NCBI RefSeq assembly: GCF_003254395.2
Contig: NC_037638.1
Coordinates: 9,431,535-9,495,534, forward strand
DNA length: 64,000 nt
Direction: 5' to 3'
DNA from: Apis mellifera
Lineage: Eukaryota; Arthropoda; Insecta; Hymenoptera; Apidae
Of this stretch, positions 1 through 11,450 are shown piece by piece. The notes under the pieces were generated by a model. It was not told where the DNA came from and ran no database searches. It saw nothing but the letters and a program-made list of their open reading frames with translations. Position 1 is the stretch's first letter; the number at the start of each line of letters is the position of its first letter. The translations under genes were made by a program, and so were the position numbers.

Positions 1-2190
1 ATAAAAATTTTAAATTATTTTTAGAAGAATTCAATCCAAATTCGTTATAATATTTTTCGCACGGTGTGAAAATAAGAAGAAACGAAAGGGATGAGAGTTA
101 ATACCGGCTACTTTCGAGCCGCAATTTAAAGATCAATCGCCTTTCAGCGGCAGGTGACAATAATTTCGTTAAATCCCTTCGGCGAACAATGTTGGCCCAT
201 TGGTCCGGAGGGTTGTCCACCCTTCTGGAGACAGGAAATATCGGTTGTGAAAGTCGGATATCGGTGAGGGGATGATTATACTCGTTGAGTAACGGGTTGC
301 GGGCCGAATGCTCGGCTCCCAGACATTGTCCTATAATTTTCCAATTAAGGCATTGGATTTCCATAAATCCTATGGCCACGGACAGGATCCATAAATTCGA
401 CGTCGTGCTTCCGAGGGACAAGTCACGTTCAATTCAATGCTGTTTTCCATTTCATGCTCTTACGTTCTCCATGATATCAAGTGTTTCGTCATTTCTTCTG
501 TAAAAAAATAATTTTATAAAAGTTACACTAAAATATGAGATAGATTTAAGAAAAGAAAATGTGAATTTAACGAAGAATCGTTAAAAATGAGTATTTCAGG
601 ATATAATTTGTAATATTTAATATATTTATTATCATTGAAATTTAGTGATGGATAATAAATTGTGTCGAGGATTTATTTTAGATTTCGAGTAATTGTAATT
701 GAATTTTTTTGTTTGTTGAAAACACACGTGATTTGTTTGATTGCTATTGAATTTTTGGTAGATTGAATAGAATCGAAAATAATGGGATGACAAAGGTAAT
801 TTGTTTTTTCTGCATGAAAGGTTGCAAAGAAACACTGCAGTTCCTTTTATAATTTATCAGAAAGAGAAGGACGTATAAATTATATAAATTTTGTAAAAGC
901 TGACTTGTCTAGAGATAAACAATACATTCCAATACATTTTCCTTCTTCATCGAGAAATTTGCATTTTTTAACATTGAATTTTCGAAGAGATTGTTTATCT
1001 TATGAAAGGAGCCAGAAATTCTCTTCTTATATTCTTTTCTTTTTATCATAAAATGCATATTTTTAATAAATTTGTTGCATAATCGATCAAAAAAGAATTC
1101 TAAATTCAATTTCTAAAGTATCCATGTAGTAAAATAAAATTCTTGTACGATATTTTATTCGAAATTTTAATTTTCGCTATTAAAAAATTATTTTGCGCAT
1201 TAATGTTTATTCAAAATTTATTTAATCCATGTAAATATTTTCTTCCCATGATGAAATAATCATTATCATCATACAATATGTTAAATTATTAAAATATTTG
1301 TACAATTCGATCATTTCTTATTTTTAAAAGAATAACATTCTTAACAACGATGGGATGGTTTAAAGGATGGTTTAAACAAATTAAAAATATAATTACCCTT
1401 TCTTCTAAAATTACGAATTATTGATAGATACAGTTCAAATACGTATATGCATACATACATACACGACATGTCCACTGAAATTATATAAACACATGATATT
1501 CAACCCAACAGTCGAAAAGTCCATTTTAATATTTGACCAACATCGACTAATATCTCGGTTTACCAACATTTCATTTTACCCACATTTGTCAATATTACAT
1601 TCACAGACATTTATTAATACCCCATTTCGTTCCGCCAATATTTACCAATATTTCTTTCCAACACGGATATTTGATATTCCATCCGATTTCTAGATTGCAT
1701 TAAACATATTCACATTTAATACATATAGAACACAATGTAAATCAGACAACAAGCTTCGTGAATAAAACTTTCTTCTCCTCCTCACTTTACAGAATCCCAA
1801 CACAAACTCCTTGCCATCCCTGCAAATGAACAACTCGATAATATAATTGGACCACGTTCACTTGTTATTAAAACCTATTCATTGTTTATCTTGTCCACAT
1901 AGATATTCCATCGCGTTCGAAAAGATTATAGGCTTACAGGCTCCATCATCGAAGCAATTTAAAACGTTCGGTGTGTTGGCAAACAATTTCTTTTGTATCG
2001 CTCGATGCGAGCCAGTAATCCCGCGGACGACATTCCCTGGACGTATTCGAAATCCTGACCGGTAACCGGGTTTATCCTTTCGGCAAGATTATGTGCTCCG
2101 TCTTTCCAGCAGATATTAGAAGTCTTTTCGTTCCCTCTCCCCGGGAGCGGCGGTGAATTCACCTCCCGAGATTGGTCCTGCCAGAAAGGA

Positions 2191-2212
2191 TCCTCTCCTC
2201 TCCTCTCCTCAC
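2191..2212. repeat. Short (TCTCC)n pentanucleotide run
   Basis: About four copies of a TCTCC unit sit in a pyrimidine-rich part of a GC island. This is a simple repeat with no evident function. Confidence 0.8.
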
Positions 2213-3934
2213 CTCTCTCCGAGCTGATAAATTTCTCCAGGATTATCCCGTCGTTCTTCGAAAAATCGTTAGAAAACGCGGCTAGGAGGCGAGCCAGTGG
2301 CGAGAATTTAAAGGGAAGTTATCTGAATCTTGTAAAAGAGGGTTGAAAATTGGGAGAAAACGAGACACGATTCGACCTTTTTTCTTGGGAGGAGAGGAAA
2401 GATGGTCCTGGTAATCGAGAATTCGAAGGTTTGATTAATATGAAGATAGAAGATTCTAATAAATCCGTTTCGAAAATATGTCTGTAGGATGCTTTAATTG
2501 ATTCTAGATCCTGAAACAAATATAAAAGTTGATGCAAGTATAGAAATGTATTATTAGCTTATTAGAATCGTAAGCAATAGAAATTTTGACGACAGAGGGA
2601 GACACCAGTATGATTAGCTGATAGAGCTCTCATTCTATCTCCGTTGCATTAGTTTCTCTCTGTCTTCTCCATTCCTCTTCTCATCCAACATATATTTACA
2701 ACTTTATAAACAAACCTCGTTCGATATTTTTGTATACAAACTTCTGTGTTTATTATCAGTCTAAACTCTTCCACAATTGTAGATTAATATCTTAATATCT
2801 ACAAACTTCTTATCCAAGATAAAAAACTAACGATTTTTCTAAGCTCAAACAGAAAATAGAGGAAAGGTCTTTAAAGCATTTTGCAAAATTAAAATTAAAT
2901 TCCGAGCAAACTGTCAAAAAATCTATATCGAAAAGAAAGAAGTTTAAAATTATGACAAGCGAGGGATTATTTTTTTTTTTCTTTTTTCTCGCAGTTCTCA
3001 TCGAGTTACGCGCTATTGAGAAGCCGGAAAAAGTAATAAAGCCGGTTCGTGTTAGCCTTCTCCTTTGAGTCGAAACCGGAGAAACTGAACAATCTCGTAG
3101 GTTATAAAGGGCCGTGATGGCGGGCGGGACAGGCACGGCTCAACCGTGGGAAATAAAGTAAGGAAAGTGGAATTCGAAAGACCGCAAGGGAGCGCAATAT
3201 CTTTCCATCGAATTCGGTTGAAAACGGCGACGAGCTGTTCTTCCGGAAGAACTTGGAACACGAATACCGGTCCCTTTCATTTCCTCCACAGGGAGGAAGA
3301 CCGTTTTAACGCCTCGAGATTATCTTCCTGAACGAACTTTTAACTGGCGTACAATGAGATTATAGCGGAACATTTCGATTAACTTCGAGTTTTAATTTTT
3401 TTTAATTCCCTATAAAAGATCACAGAGTCAATTCGTTATTCTTCTTTTATTATAATAGGCTATGTTTCGTATTTAAACATTTCATTGATTTATTCTTAGC
3501 AAGTTTCAAGAAATTATATGTTTGATGATTTGTTTCTCTTCATAATTTTCAATTTTCGAGGAGAAAAAAATGATAGTTTTTTATCGTCTGTAAATTTCAG
3601 CGTTAAAACGTTAACTGTTCTTGATAAAAATTCAAGATCATTTTAACTTCGATTCGAGAAATATGGGATCAATGAACGCGAAGCTTTTCCTGGTTCAAAT
3701 TCATTTTATTCAAACTTTTTACGAGGATATATTTTTCCTCGGTTATTCTAGGATAAAAAAAAAAATTATAGCAAAAATATCGAATGAAAGTATCAAATCT
3801 CGCGTGCCTCGAAATCACGGAATATTACTATCCCGTATGAAAAATATTTTTATCCGTTCAATAAAAATTTTAACCTCGAGTTATCATAGATTATCATGTG
3901 GTATGCAAAATATTCGTATTTTTATTCGTTTTAT

Positions 3935-3952
3935 GTATATATATATATATAT
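3935..3952. repeat. (TA)n microsatellite
   Basis: About nine uninterrupted TA dinucleotides followed by a T run. Confidence 0.9.
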
Positions 3953-4373
3953 TTTTTGTTAAAATGATTGGAAGTTTTAACGGCTTAGCGCAGGGCAACA
4001 ATATAGCAGGTAGTAGTAGCAGCTTGGAAGTTTTCAATGTTGCTCGAAGTTTTTCGATTTTTAGAGGCAACGTTTTTTCCCTTAACGATTTTCGCGTAAA
4101 GTTTATGGTACAAAGTGTTTTGTATAGAGTTTAGAAGCTACCGTAGCCTCAATCTCAGTGCACCCCTGGGAAAAGGTTTTACAACTTCAAATTACTTTTA
4201 CGTTATGAAAGTTACCGGTTTTCCCATGTTTAGATGTTCAGATTTAATATTTTACGGCACTTCTTTGGCAAAGTAGTTATTATATATAACTACTTTTCCC
4301 TTATAAATCGATTATTACGACTGTTCTCAATTTTTCCAAGAATTAATCCTCATGCCTTAATACTAACTCCTCC

Positions 4374-4391
4374 TATATATATATATATATA
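4374..4391. repeat. (TA)n microsatellite
   Basis: About nine TA dinucleotides in AT-rich non-coding DNA. Confidence 0.9.
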
Positions 4392-5901
4392 CACTCGAGA
4401 ATTTTTTTATCTTTCTATTAAAAAAAAATTTTCAAACTGAAGTGGATTACGTTTATTAAAAACAGTCATACTTTTTTTCGAGAAGTATCGAGAATATTTC
4501 TTTCTAAACAAACGTAACGTACAACGTATATTCTTTCTCAATTTAATCCAAGCTTGGAATATCAAAGGTGTCCATGCATTAAAGAGCGGATGGTAAATTA
4601 ACACAATCGGACGAGTATTGCGCTTCGATCGAGAAATGGAGGAGCACGCGTGTTTCAATTTCGTTCGTGACGAATGGGCACGCGAATTATGCAAGAATCG
4701 TGGATATATGCGCCGACACACGCGCTCATTGGAGGGTGAAACGATGCTAGAAGCACGCAGCTGCCGAAGGCGATCAAATTAACGAGCATCACCTGCATTT
4801 CGTCCAGGCGAAATTGAATACCGACGAAAGAACGATTAAACGTGTAATTATCGTTCGACGTGATCGATCGTCTTCGTCCTCGATATAATGTAGTGAAATT
4901 AAGTGGATAATATTTTTGTTGAAAAAGTTGGTCGGAGATTTCGGAGGTTGAGATGGCTTCTAAAGTTTTAATTTGTCAAGACGAGTGAACGTTTCGCTCG
5001 TTTAAAATGTGCGAAATTAGTAGAATAGTTAGAAATGAGCAAGTATGAGTATTAGTTTAAACGAATGGTGATTGTATAAATGCCAGAAGCACGCTGAAGT
5101 AAGTAAACTAACGTCTATTACGTATGCAACCGACATAGCATTCATTAGGTTGAATAGCGTGGGGAAAGTGGTAATTGTAGAAAATGTTTAAGTAAGATAA
5201 ATACAAAAATTTTGAGAACGGGTCTGGAAACTGAAATTAAGAGAAATAAAGTTCGTTGAAGTTTACTTTGCATTCTTTATTCGATATTTTTTTAAGAGTT
5301 TAACTCACGTTTCGATTAGGTTTACAACATTTGAGAGAGACATTGTAGTTTCCAGTCGTTCTTCGTAAAAGCAGTCAAGGTATGGATCTATATTTCGATC
5401 CAATTATTTAATTTAAATTAAATCTTATCACAAGAACATCTTATCAACGAGAAAAGAATTTTCGACAAGTTGATATTATTTATTTTATTCTGGAACCAAT
5501 ATTTTCAAATTATCTTTGCAAAAATTTATATACTTTCTTCTACGTTTTATCGAGGTAATGGTTCATAAACTGATGATGATAACGCGAAACTTTCATCTTA
5601 ATTAACCAAGTACGGGTTGAACTTCTTTAAAAACACGCATTAAAAAGTTTTAAGACAGATTGGATTAGAAAACTTGTTTAAGAACATGTCGTTAATTCGT
5701 CGATTTTTGAAGTTTTTCGCATTCAAAATAATTATTATAGATGGGGGGGGATGATAAAATTTTTACCCCCTCCTCTCTCTTTCCTCCCTAAAAAAAGAAA
5801 TGATGAATCGTTTTAGATAAACGTGATACAAATGATCGTTGCTACAAGTAACATCCAATTGTTCCATATCAGTTTTCACTTATATAGACACTTTGATAGT
5901 C

Positions 5902-6080
5902 ATGAAACTTGATATCGAGAATCCCAGCTGGTGAAACACGACACAGATGACCCCTATGTAATGAAGCTCGATATCGACGACGAGGTTGTAACATGCGATA
6001 CGAACAACCCCGGAAGTCGATACTAAAGACCTTGATCGTGAGGGTTATGACAATATGATTCGAAGATAGAGTCTCGTGTC
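5902..6080. repeat. Degenerate ~59-bp minisatellite
   Basis: Two recognisable units start at 5902 and 5961. They share an ATGAA-CT-GATATCGA head and an ACCCC-type tail with many substitutions between. A third, weaker unit may follow to about 6080. The 59-base spacing and high divergence suggest an old tandem duplication. The unit frames contain stops, so this is not coding. Confidence 0.45.
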
Positions 6081-6300
6081 AGGGATGATGGAGTCTTTGT
6101 TCGTACATTACATACGCTTCGATTATCACATAAAATGTCAATACTTTATATACTTACAGAGATTATTTTTATCATTAACTATAAAAATTGCTAGATTCGT
6201 TTAGATTCATTGATACAACTTTCATTCTAAAATATCATTATGATGCTTCGAACAAAGAATCTAGTTTTACTACTTTAGTTTTTCCTTAATATTCCTAGGG

Positions 6301-6325
6301 ATACCTAGGATATTCTAGGTATACC
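6301..6325. repeat. Small inverted repeat
   Basis: ATACCTAG, a six-base spacer, then CTAGGTAT form a perfect 8-bp inverted repeat. It is preceded and followed by further CCTAGG/CCTA motifs. The stem is short and no function can be assigned. Confidence 0.6.
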
Positions 6326-8659
6326 TAAAGAACGAGATATGCAATCATTTGAATATTTTTATGACAAATAATTACTTACCATGAAATATTGAACGAAGCA
6401 TATAAAAAATAATTGAAAATACTTGTATTTTAACTACAAGTTTTCGAAGTTTTAGATATCATATTGATTTTTCAGAATCGTATAATTTCCAGAAAGTACT
6501 TCGTAGAAAGTTTCGATCTCCAACGTTCAATTATAGATTTTTAAAGTTCTCTTCTGGTAGCGAGATTTATTGAACTCTAAAATGGCGGCTAGTCGAGCAC
6601 CTAATGACTTCGAGATCGTTAATTCCGTTTCATCGCTTTAAACCCGTTTTATGAATACGAGGTTGCTCGTAACCTCGGCGAGAACTTCAATTCCACGATC
6701 TTGGAATTAAACTCTATTTGTTATTGGGACTCTTGAGGATTGCCGGTTCCAGATTCTGTTTTATTGTACTTGTCAACATTGTACCTTTGGTACTCCCAAA
6801 GTTGTCAGCATGAAGTATCCTATGCACAGTTACAAAGCATGTTTCCTATAGTTACATGGTATTGCAAGATTTTCTATAATGAAAATTGCAAATTTACCTA
6901 ATATTATTATTTATCAATTACGAATTGAACGAAATAGTAAAATTTTATAAATGAAATTATTTGGTAAAATTCTTGTAAATATAAATCAAATTTATAATTT
7001 GGTCAAATTTTTTGTACTCTTTTCTCTTTTTCTTATATCAATGATAATAGCACAGAAAGTATTAATACATTCGTAGAATATCCTTGAAAAACTGATTCTA
7101 GAAAGCAAAACAAATTGGTGTTATACAAAGTAAGATAGCTTTATTTTTGTATTCGTTTTGTTTCCCTTTAGAATTAAATCTTCCTAAAAGAAAGCCTGCG
7201 AATACATTAACATCTCGTCAACAATCAGAGGTATTATAAAAACGACAGAGAAAATATTCAACGAGACTTATTTTACATGTCTCATCAGGCTAAAAAGAAT
7301 GAACAATAAACAAGAATTAACATGCATTCAGAATTTTAACTTCTTCAAGCGAAAGAGAATAAATAAAATCGCTGTTCAATCTTTCCTTTCTTCCAAGAAA
7401 ATAAATTTACACTCGAAATAAAAACTTCTTCGAGAATAAAAACAGAAAATCACTAATTGTTCCACACAGTAATTAATTGCAAGTTTCATTCGATCCCTCG
7501 GCTTCAACGTGTTCCATTAAAGACGAGGAATGAAATCTCATTCAAAATTTTATCCCTCGTTAATTACGCAGCCAACCCTCTATTCACACTCTTCACGCCG
7601 GATCTCTTATTTCACCTAAGTTTACCCTTGCTCCCTCTGGGGAAGTGCCGTGTAACCTTGGAGGGGGAATACATTTATGTGTATCGTCTTGGAAACTCGC
7701 GTACGGCCGCGTGTGCTCGCCCCTGATAAGGCCATTCTATTCGTCGACAAGCGAACGAGTTTCCTTCCACGCCCTTCTAGAAAGTGAAAAACTTTTCCAC
7801 TGCAGCGCACTCGTTCCCCCAACTTCGCGATTGTTTCCATAGTAATTCGATTTTCCGTGTCTATTACACTAACGACGTGGCCGGTTTTCTCGGAAACTCG
7901 TTTCCTTTCCGTCTTTACAGCCGGATCGTTTTCTTTCTTCCTGTTCTCAAAATGGGATCGGAGCGAGAATTTTTGGCATCGATCCCATTTTGAAGATAAG
8001 TGATAATCGAAGAAATGAAAATTTTTATTTTCCACGAATTTGTTTCCTTAGATAAATCGTGTTTACGTTTTTATGATCAAAATTTGAAAAAAGTTGCTAC
8101 AAAGAAGATCACAGTACTTTGATTTTTGTGATTTTGATTGGAGGAATGATCAATATTTTTTTTGGAGAGAGAGCTTGATAGTTTTATTCATTTTTGCGAA
8201 ACGAAAGATTGAAATCTAATGTAACTTAAACGTTTCGCAATTTTTATTTTCTTAACGCCAGGAATTAATTATCTTTTCTTGTCTCAGAGATGAAATAAGG
8301 TTTTAAGAAAAGGAATCAAAGTTTCATCGTCAAAATTCACTAGAGTTAGATAATTATTACATTTAACGTTAACAGTGGAAAAGGTATTTCTTTCAAAACA
8401 ATTATTTACTTTTGATGACTGGTAGGATTTAGCTTAATCCAAAGGATTTAGCTTAACGAAGCGCACTATAAAATGGACGTATAACAGGAACGCTCGCTAT
8501 ATATCGGCCGGATAGGAAAAGCGGATCGATTATTTTTTACAATCCTTGTCCCTATGTACACCATTTTTCGATGCGTCCATCAAAAATATTTTTTCAGATA
8601 AACATTATACTATGTTTGTTTTTTCGTTATATTTACGAATAAAGGAAATAGATATTTTT

Positions 8660-8674
8660 TTTTTTTTTTTTTAA
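8660..8674. repeat. Homopolymer T tract
   Basis: A run of T residues of the kind scattered through the window. Comparable tracts occur near 21360, 42860 and 45000. Confidence 0.8.
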
Positions 8675-9461
8675 TAGAAACGCGTTAGATCTAAATAAAA
8701 AATTCTAAAATAAATATATATATTTGATATCCTTATTTAAACAATAACTATTTCAACATTCGCTGAAAAACAAAATTGTCAACAATAAAAATAAGCACGT
8801 TGCATTTAATTTTTTTGGATACATCGTTGCAATTAATAATAAAACACGAGATTATTTTTCTACCATATATATCATTGTGAAAGTTGAAAAAAATTTATTC
8901 TTCTAAAATTCCCCATTTTTTTAAAAATATAAAATAACGATATAGAAATACACAAAATGTTGAAATTTTAATTCTCTCTTTCTCTACTCATTTCGCAATT
9001 CCAAAAAAAAAAAAAAAATACCTATACACTTCCATTAAAATTAAGATTATCACGATTCCCTAGATTAAAACTCGAACATTTTCACAAACTACTACTAGAT
9101 ACACACTGGAGACACCTGTTACGTTATTAATTAAATCGTACAGTTTTACAACAGCGTGGTAATTGAATTGGATTACGCATAATTCCTGAAAATCGAATTT
9201 CTCCCCGCGATTTTAGTTTAATTCTCATTATCGCCGAATAATAGGGCCCCGGTGCCGATTTAATCAAACTGCGCGGCCTCGGTTCGAATAATTAAGAGTG
9301 TCGTTCATTTATCGCGACCGAGTAGAGACGACGGTTGTTCTGGGAGGGGAAGGGGTAGGGCGGTAAATTTGCGGGCAAGTTTAATTATATCGTTGTATCT
9401 CTCTGTAATAAAGCTTGGAGACGGGGGAGAGACGTGTAATCTGGTTTCTAAATTGTTTCAG

Positions 9462-9535
9462 GTGCTAAGCCGTTTCCTGGACTGGAAAACCTGCCTAGGT
9501 CGTTCTGGCATGAGCTCAGTTCACCTTTTACCGAG
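9462..9535 (+). CDS. dpr-family Ig cell-surface protein, exon before Ig1 (linker)
   Basis: This 74-base exon is bounded by a strong acceptor (T-rich tract then TTTCAG) and a perfect donor (GAG then GTAAGT). It reads in the frame that exits in phase 0 and so joins directly to the exon at 10245. It encodes about 24 residues rich in Pro, Phe, Leu and Glu (AKPFPGLENLPRSFW at the start), after a codon completed by two bases (GT) of this exon. This would be the extracellular linker between the signal peptide and Ig domain 1. The incoming phase needs one base from an upstream exon that was not found. The sequence itself has no family signature, so the assignment rests on splice sites, phase and closeness (709-base intron) to the next exon. 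Confidence 0.75.
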
Positions 9536-10244
9536 GTAAGTCGGCTGTATAATTGGAATGAGCAGTTGAAAATGTCTTTTCGAAAAGGGTGCGGGATACT
9601 TTTCGCCCCTGCTTTCCTACAGACAATAGGGGGAGGGGGAGGAAGGGAGGAGGAGGTGATCCCTTTGTGACGAGACGGCGAGACGAGACGCGGTTAAGAC
9701 CTTCTCAAATATTTACGTAACTTTTAAGTCACAAAGCGTTCAAGTGATCTTGCCGCGAATTTAATAACCTTATATTTTTTTAAACGATATCCCTCCCGTT
9801 GCATTTTATCAAGGATTTTCCTATCCCGTTTATTATTAATCCCTCTAACGAGTTCTGAAAAAACTTGAAACTCGAGTATAGCAGAATGATGGTTATTACT
9901 GATGTGTAATCCAGTTTCCTTTTTCTTCTTCTTCTTTTTTTTTTTGGATATTGAGAATAAAATCTCTACGTGAGACGAAAGGAAAAGTGGAATTTTTTTG
10001 AAGTTTCTTTTCTTTCCTTTCCTTCTTTTTTGGAAAAATTAATTTATAAATGTTTTTTTTAAATCATCAAGCTGGATTGTTTTCAACTTAAGTTCTTATC
10101 TCCGTTCAGGTAACTTTGTTCTTGTATTGAGATTTCATCTCCTGTTGTTGCCTTTCAATTACAAACGTTCCTCTATGCGCGAAGAAAGAAATAGAGGTGG
10201 CCTGGTATTTTCTATCACGTTTGTTTCTCTTTTGATCCATACAG
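9536..10244 (+). other. Intron between linker exon and first Ig1 exon
   Basis: This is a 709-base intron with donor GTAAGT and an acceptor ending CATACAG after a T-rich tract. It contains a purine-rich run near 9630-9660 and several T/C homopolymer tracts. No ORF or structured element was recognised. Confidence 0.75.
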
Positions 10245-10394
10245 GTATACGAGGTGGAAAGTTTCGCAACAGAAACGGGCGGCACTCCAGAACCGAGGCC
10301 CTTTTTCGAAGATCCAGAGAGCAACATTACCGTGCAACTCGGTGCTCAAGTATACATGCACTGTAGAGTACAAAACTTGCAGGATACACTCAAG
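10245..10394 (+). CDS. dpr-family Ig cell-surface protein, exon with first half of Ig domain 1
   Basis: The exon is exactly 50 codons, phase 0 at both ends, between acceptor ATACAG and donor GTAAAT. Residues 19-34 (RPFFEDPESNITVQLG) are the typical dpr entry into Ig1, with an N-glycosylation sequon (N-I-T). VYMHCRV then supplies the B-strand cysteine at residue 40, and the exon ends in QNLQDTLK before the C strand. dpr proteins are neuronal surface receptors with two Ig domains that pair through Ig1 with DIP partners during synaptic matching; that role is family knowledge. The disulfide partner of Cys40 is in the next exon, 14 kb downstream. I cannot name the paralogue. Confidence 0.93.
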
Positions 10395-11018
10395 GTAAAT
10401 TCTCATTTCTCTTCTTTTTCTCGACATTTCTTTCCATTGATCCCGCATTCTCCCGTGCAGCATCACTTGTATAATCTCGCGATGTATTCAGAGAGACGCT
10501 TTCTCGGACGTTTCTCCAAGAATTTAAAAAAAAAAAAAAGAAACGACGTTATCCGCGATATTTCAGGCAATATTCTCTCTCTCGTGCACTCTCTTTAAAA
10601 CGTACGTTTTGTCGAAAAATCTTTCCTTTTGTCGAGAAATTTTTCTTTTTTCTTTTGTTATCAAACAAGGTTCCCTCCTTCTGATTTTTATATCAGAAGT
10701 GAAATATCACAACTCAATTACAGCTGTTGGAAAGATAGATTTCCCGTGTCTCTAACGATCCATTCGCGTGACAACTAATGAAACATTGCTCCATGCTGAT
10801 TTTTCTTTTCTTTTCGCTTCATCTTTCTTCCTCTCTCTCATCGATTCGAAATCATATCATTCTCTATTAAAACATCCGCCCAGATCACGACCAAACCCGT
10901 TCAAATCCAATCTTTCTTCCCTCCCAAATAATCACGACCAATTTAATCGTCGCTTTACTTAGCCACCAATTCCATTTCCAACTTTTCCTCGAAACCCGAC
11001 CGAGTCGTTTCCCGCACG

Positions 11019-11450
11019 ATGGAAGGAGCAGCAATAACACAACCAACTATTCTCGAGGAATATGTTGCCTCGTTTCGTGAAGATCATCCGGGGTGTGTAT
11101 ATAAATCGGCGCAGGAGGCGCTTCGCGATAAATTTGCGCGGGACAACGAGTTTCCTCTTCCTTCTTCCACCCGTTATTTGAAACGGCGGAACGACGGGGT
11201 TCCATTCGAAGAGCATCGGTCGTCGATAAAAAGAAGCGCGGCAGGAAATAGCGGGAAACGTTTCCGTTCCGCTTATTGTGCGGGCCTTCCTCCTCCTTCC
11301 TCCTCCTCTTCCTCCTCCCCTTCGATAAATCGCGTGTCGAATCGCGACGATATCAACGCCTCGAAATATACGCCCAGTGTGTCTCGAAACGCGCCACTCT
11401 ATCCATTTTCCTTGGGATTCAATCCTTTTAAGCGGGGGTGGATAGAGTGA
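11019..11450 (+). CDS. Hypothetical intronic ORF, 143 codons
   Basis: This ATG-initiated frame lies wholly inside intron 2 of the dpr-family gene, on the same strand, in a CpG-rich island. The predicted product has a mixed, charged N-terminal half (MEGAAITQPTILEEYVASF at the start), a basic middle, a serine tract after PPP near residue 96, and no signal peptide or membrane segment. No family is recognised. It is among the longest frames in the window that are not driven by a microsatellite, although its serine tract comes from a TCC-rich stretch. Overlapping frames on the other strand (10959-11216) show that the island is permissive for chance ORFs. No convincing polyadenylation signal follows closely. 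It could be a nested single-exon gene or chance; chance is more likely. Confidence 0.18.
   Translation: MEGAAITQPTILEEYVASFREDHPGCVYKSAQEALRDKFARDNEFPLPSSTRYLKRRNDGVPFEEHRSSIKRSAAGNSGKRFRSAYCAGLPPPSSSSSSSPSINRVSNRDDINASKYTPSVSRNAPLYPFSLGFNPFKRGWIE

Larger units (their letters stand above)
1..4870. other. Non-coding flank or intron, left part
   Basis: No exon could be supported here. The stretch is AT-rich with GC-richer, CpG-containing islands at roughly 100-480, 2080-2300, 3000-3340 and 4600-4870. Open frames occur on both strands in these islands (for example a 107-codon minus frame at 98-421 overlapping a plus frame), which is what unselected GC-rich DNA in this genome looks like. The dpr-family exon at 9462 needs an upstream exon carrying the start codon and signal peptide. 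No hydrophobic ORF ending in a phase-1 donor was found here, so this is probably the intron before that exon or the 5' flank. Confidence 0.5.
4871..9461. other. Non-coding flank or intron, right part
   Basis: No exon is supported. The stretch is mostly AT-rich and contains a degenerate minisatellite near 5902, a small inverted repeat near 6301-6325, a GC island at about 7560-7990, and a GC-rich patch (9200-9360) just before the first recognised dpr exon. The last 20 bases form a good splice acceptor (T-rich, ending TTTCAG), so at least the 3' end is intron if the following exon is real. Confidence 0.55.

Noticed and set aside
98..421. 107-codon minus ORF with hydrophobic N terminus at the window start
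   Set aside because: It lies in a GC-rich island with an overlapping plus frame (285-503). No splice sites, family or continuation were recognised.
4150..4180. CACCCCTGGGAAAAGGTTTT, similar to part of a remembered insect repeat
   Set aside because: Fewer than about 20 matching bases and no flanking similarity; indistinguishable from chance.
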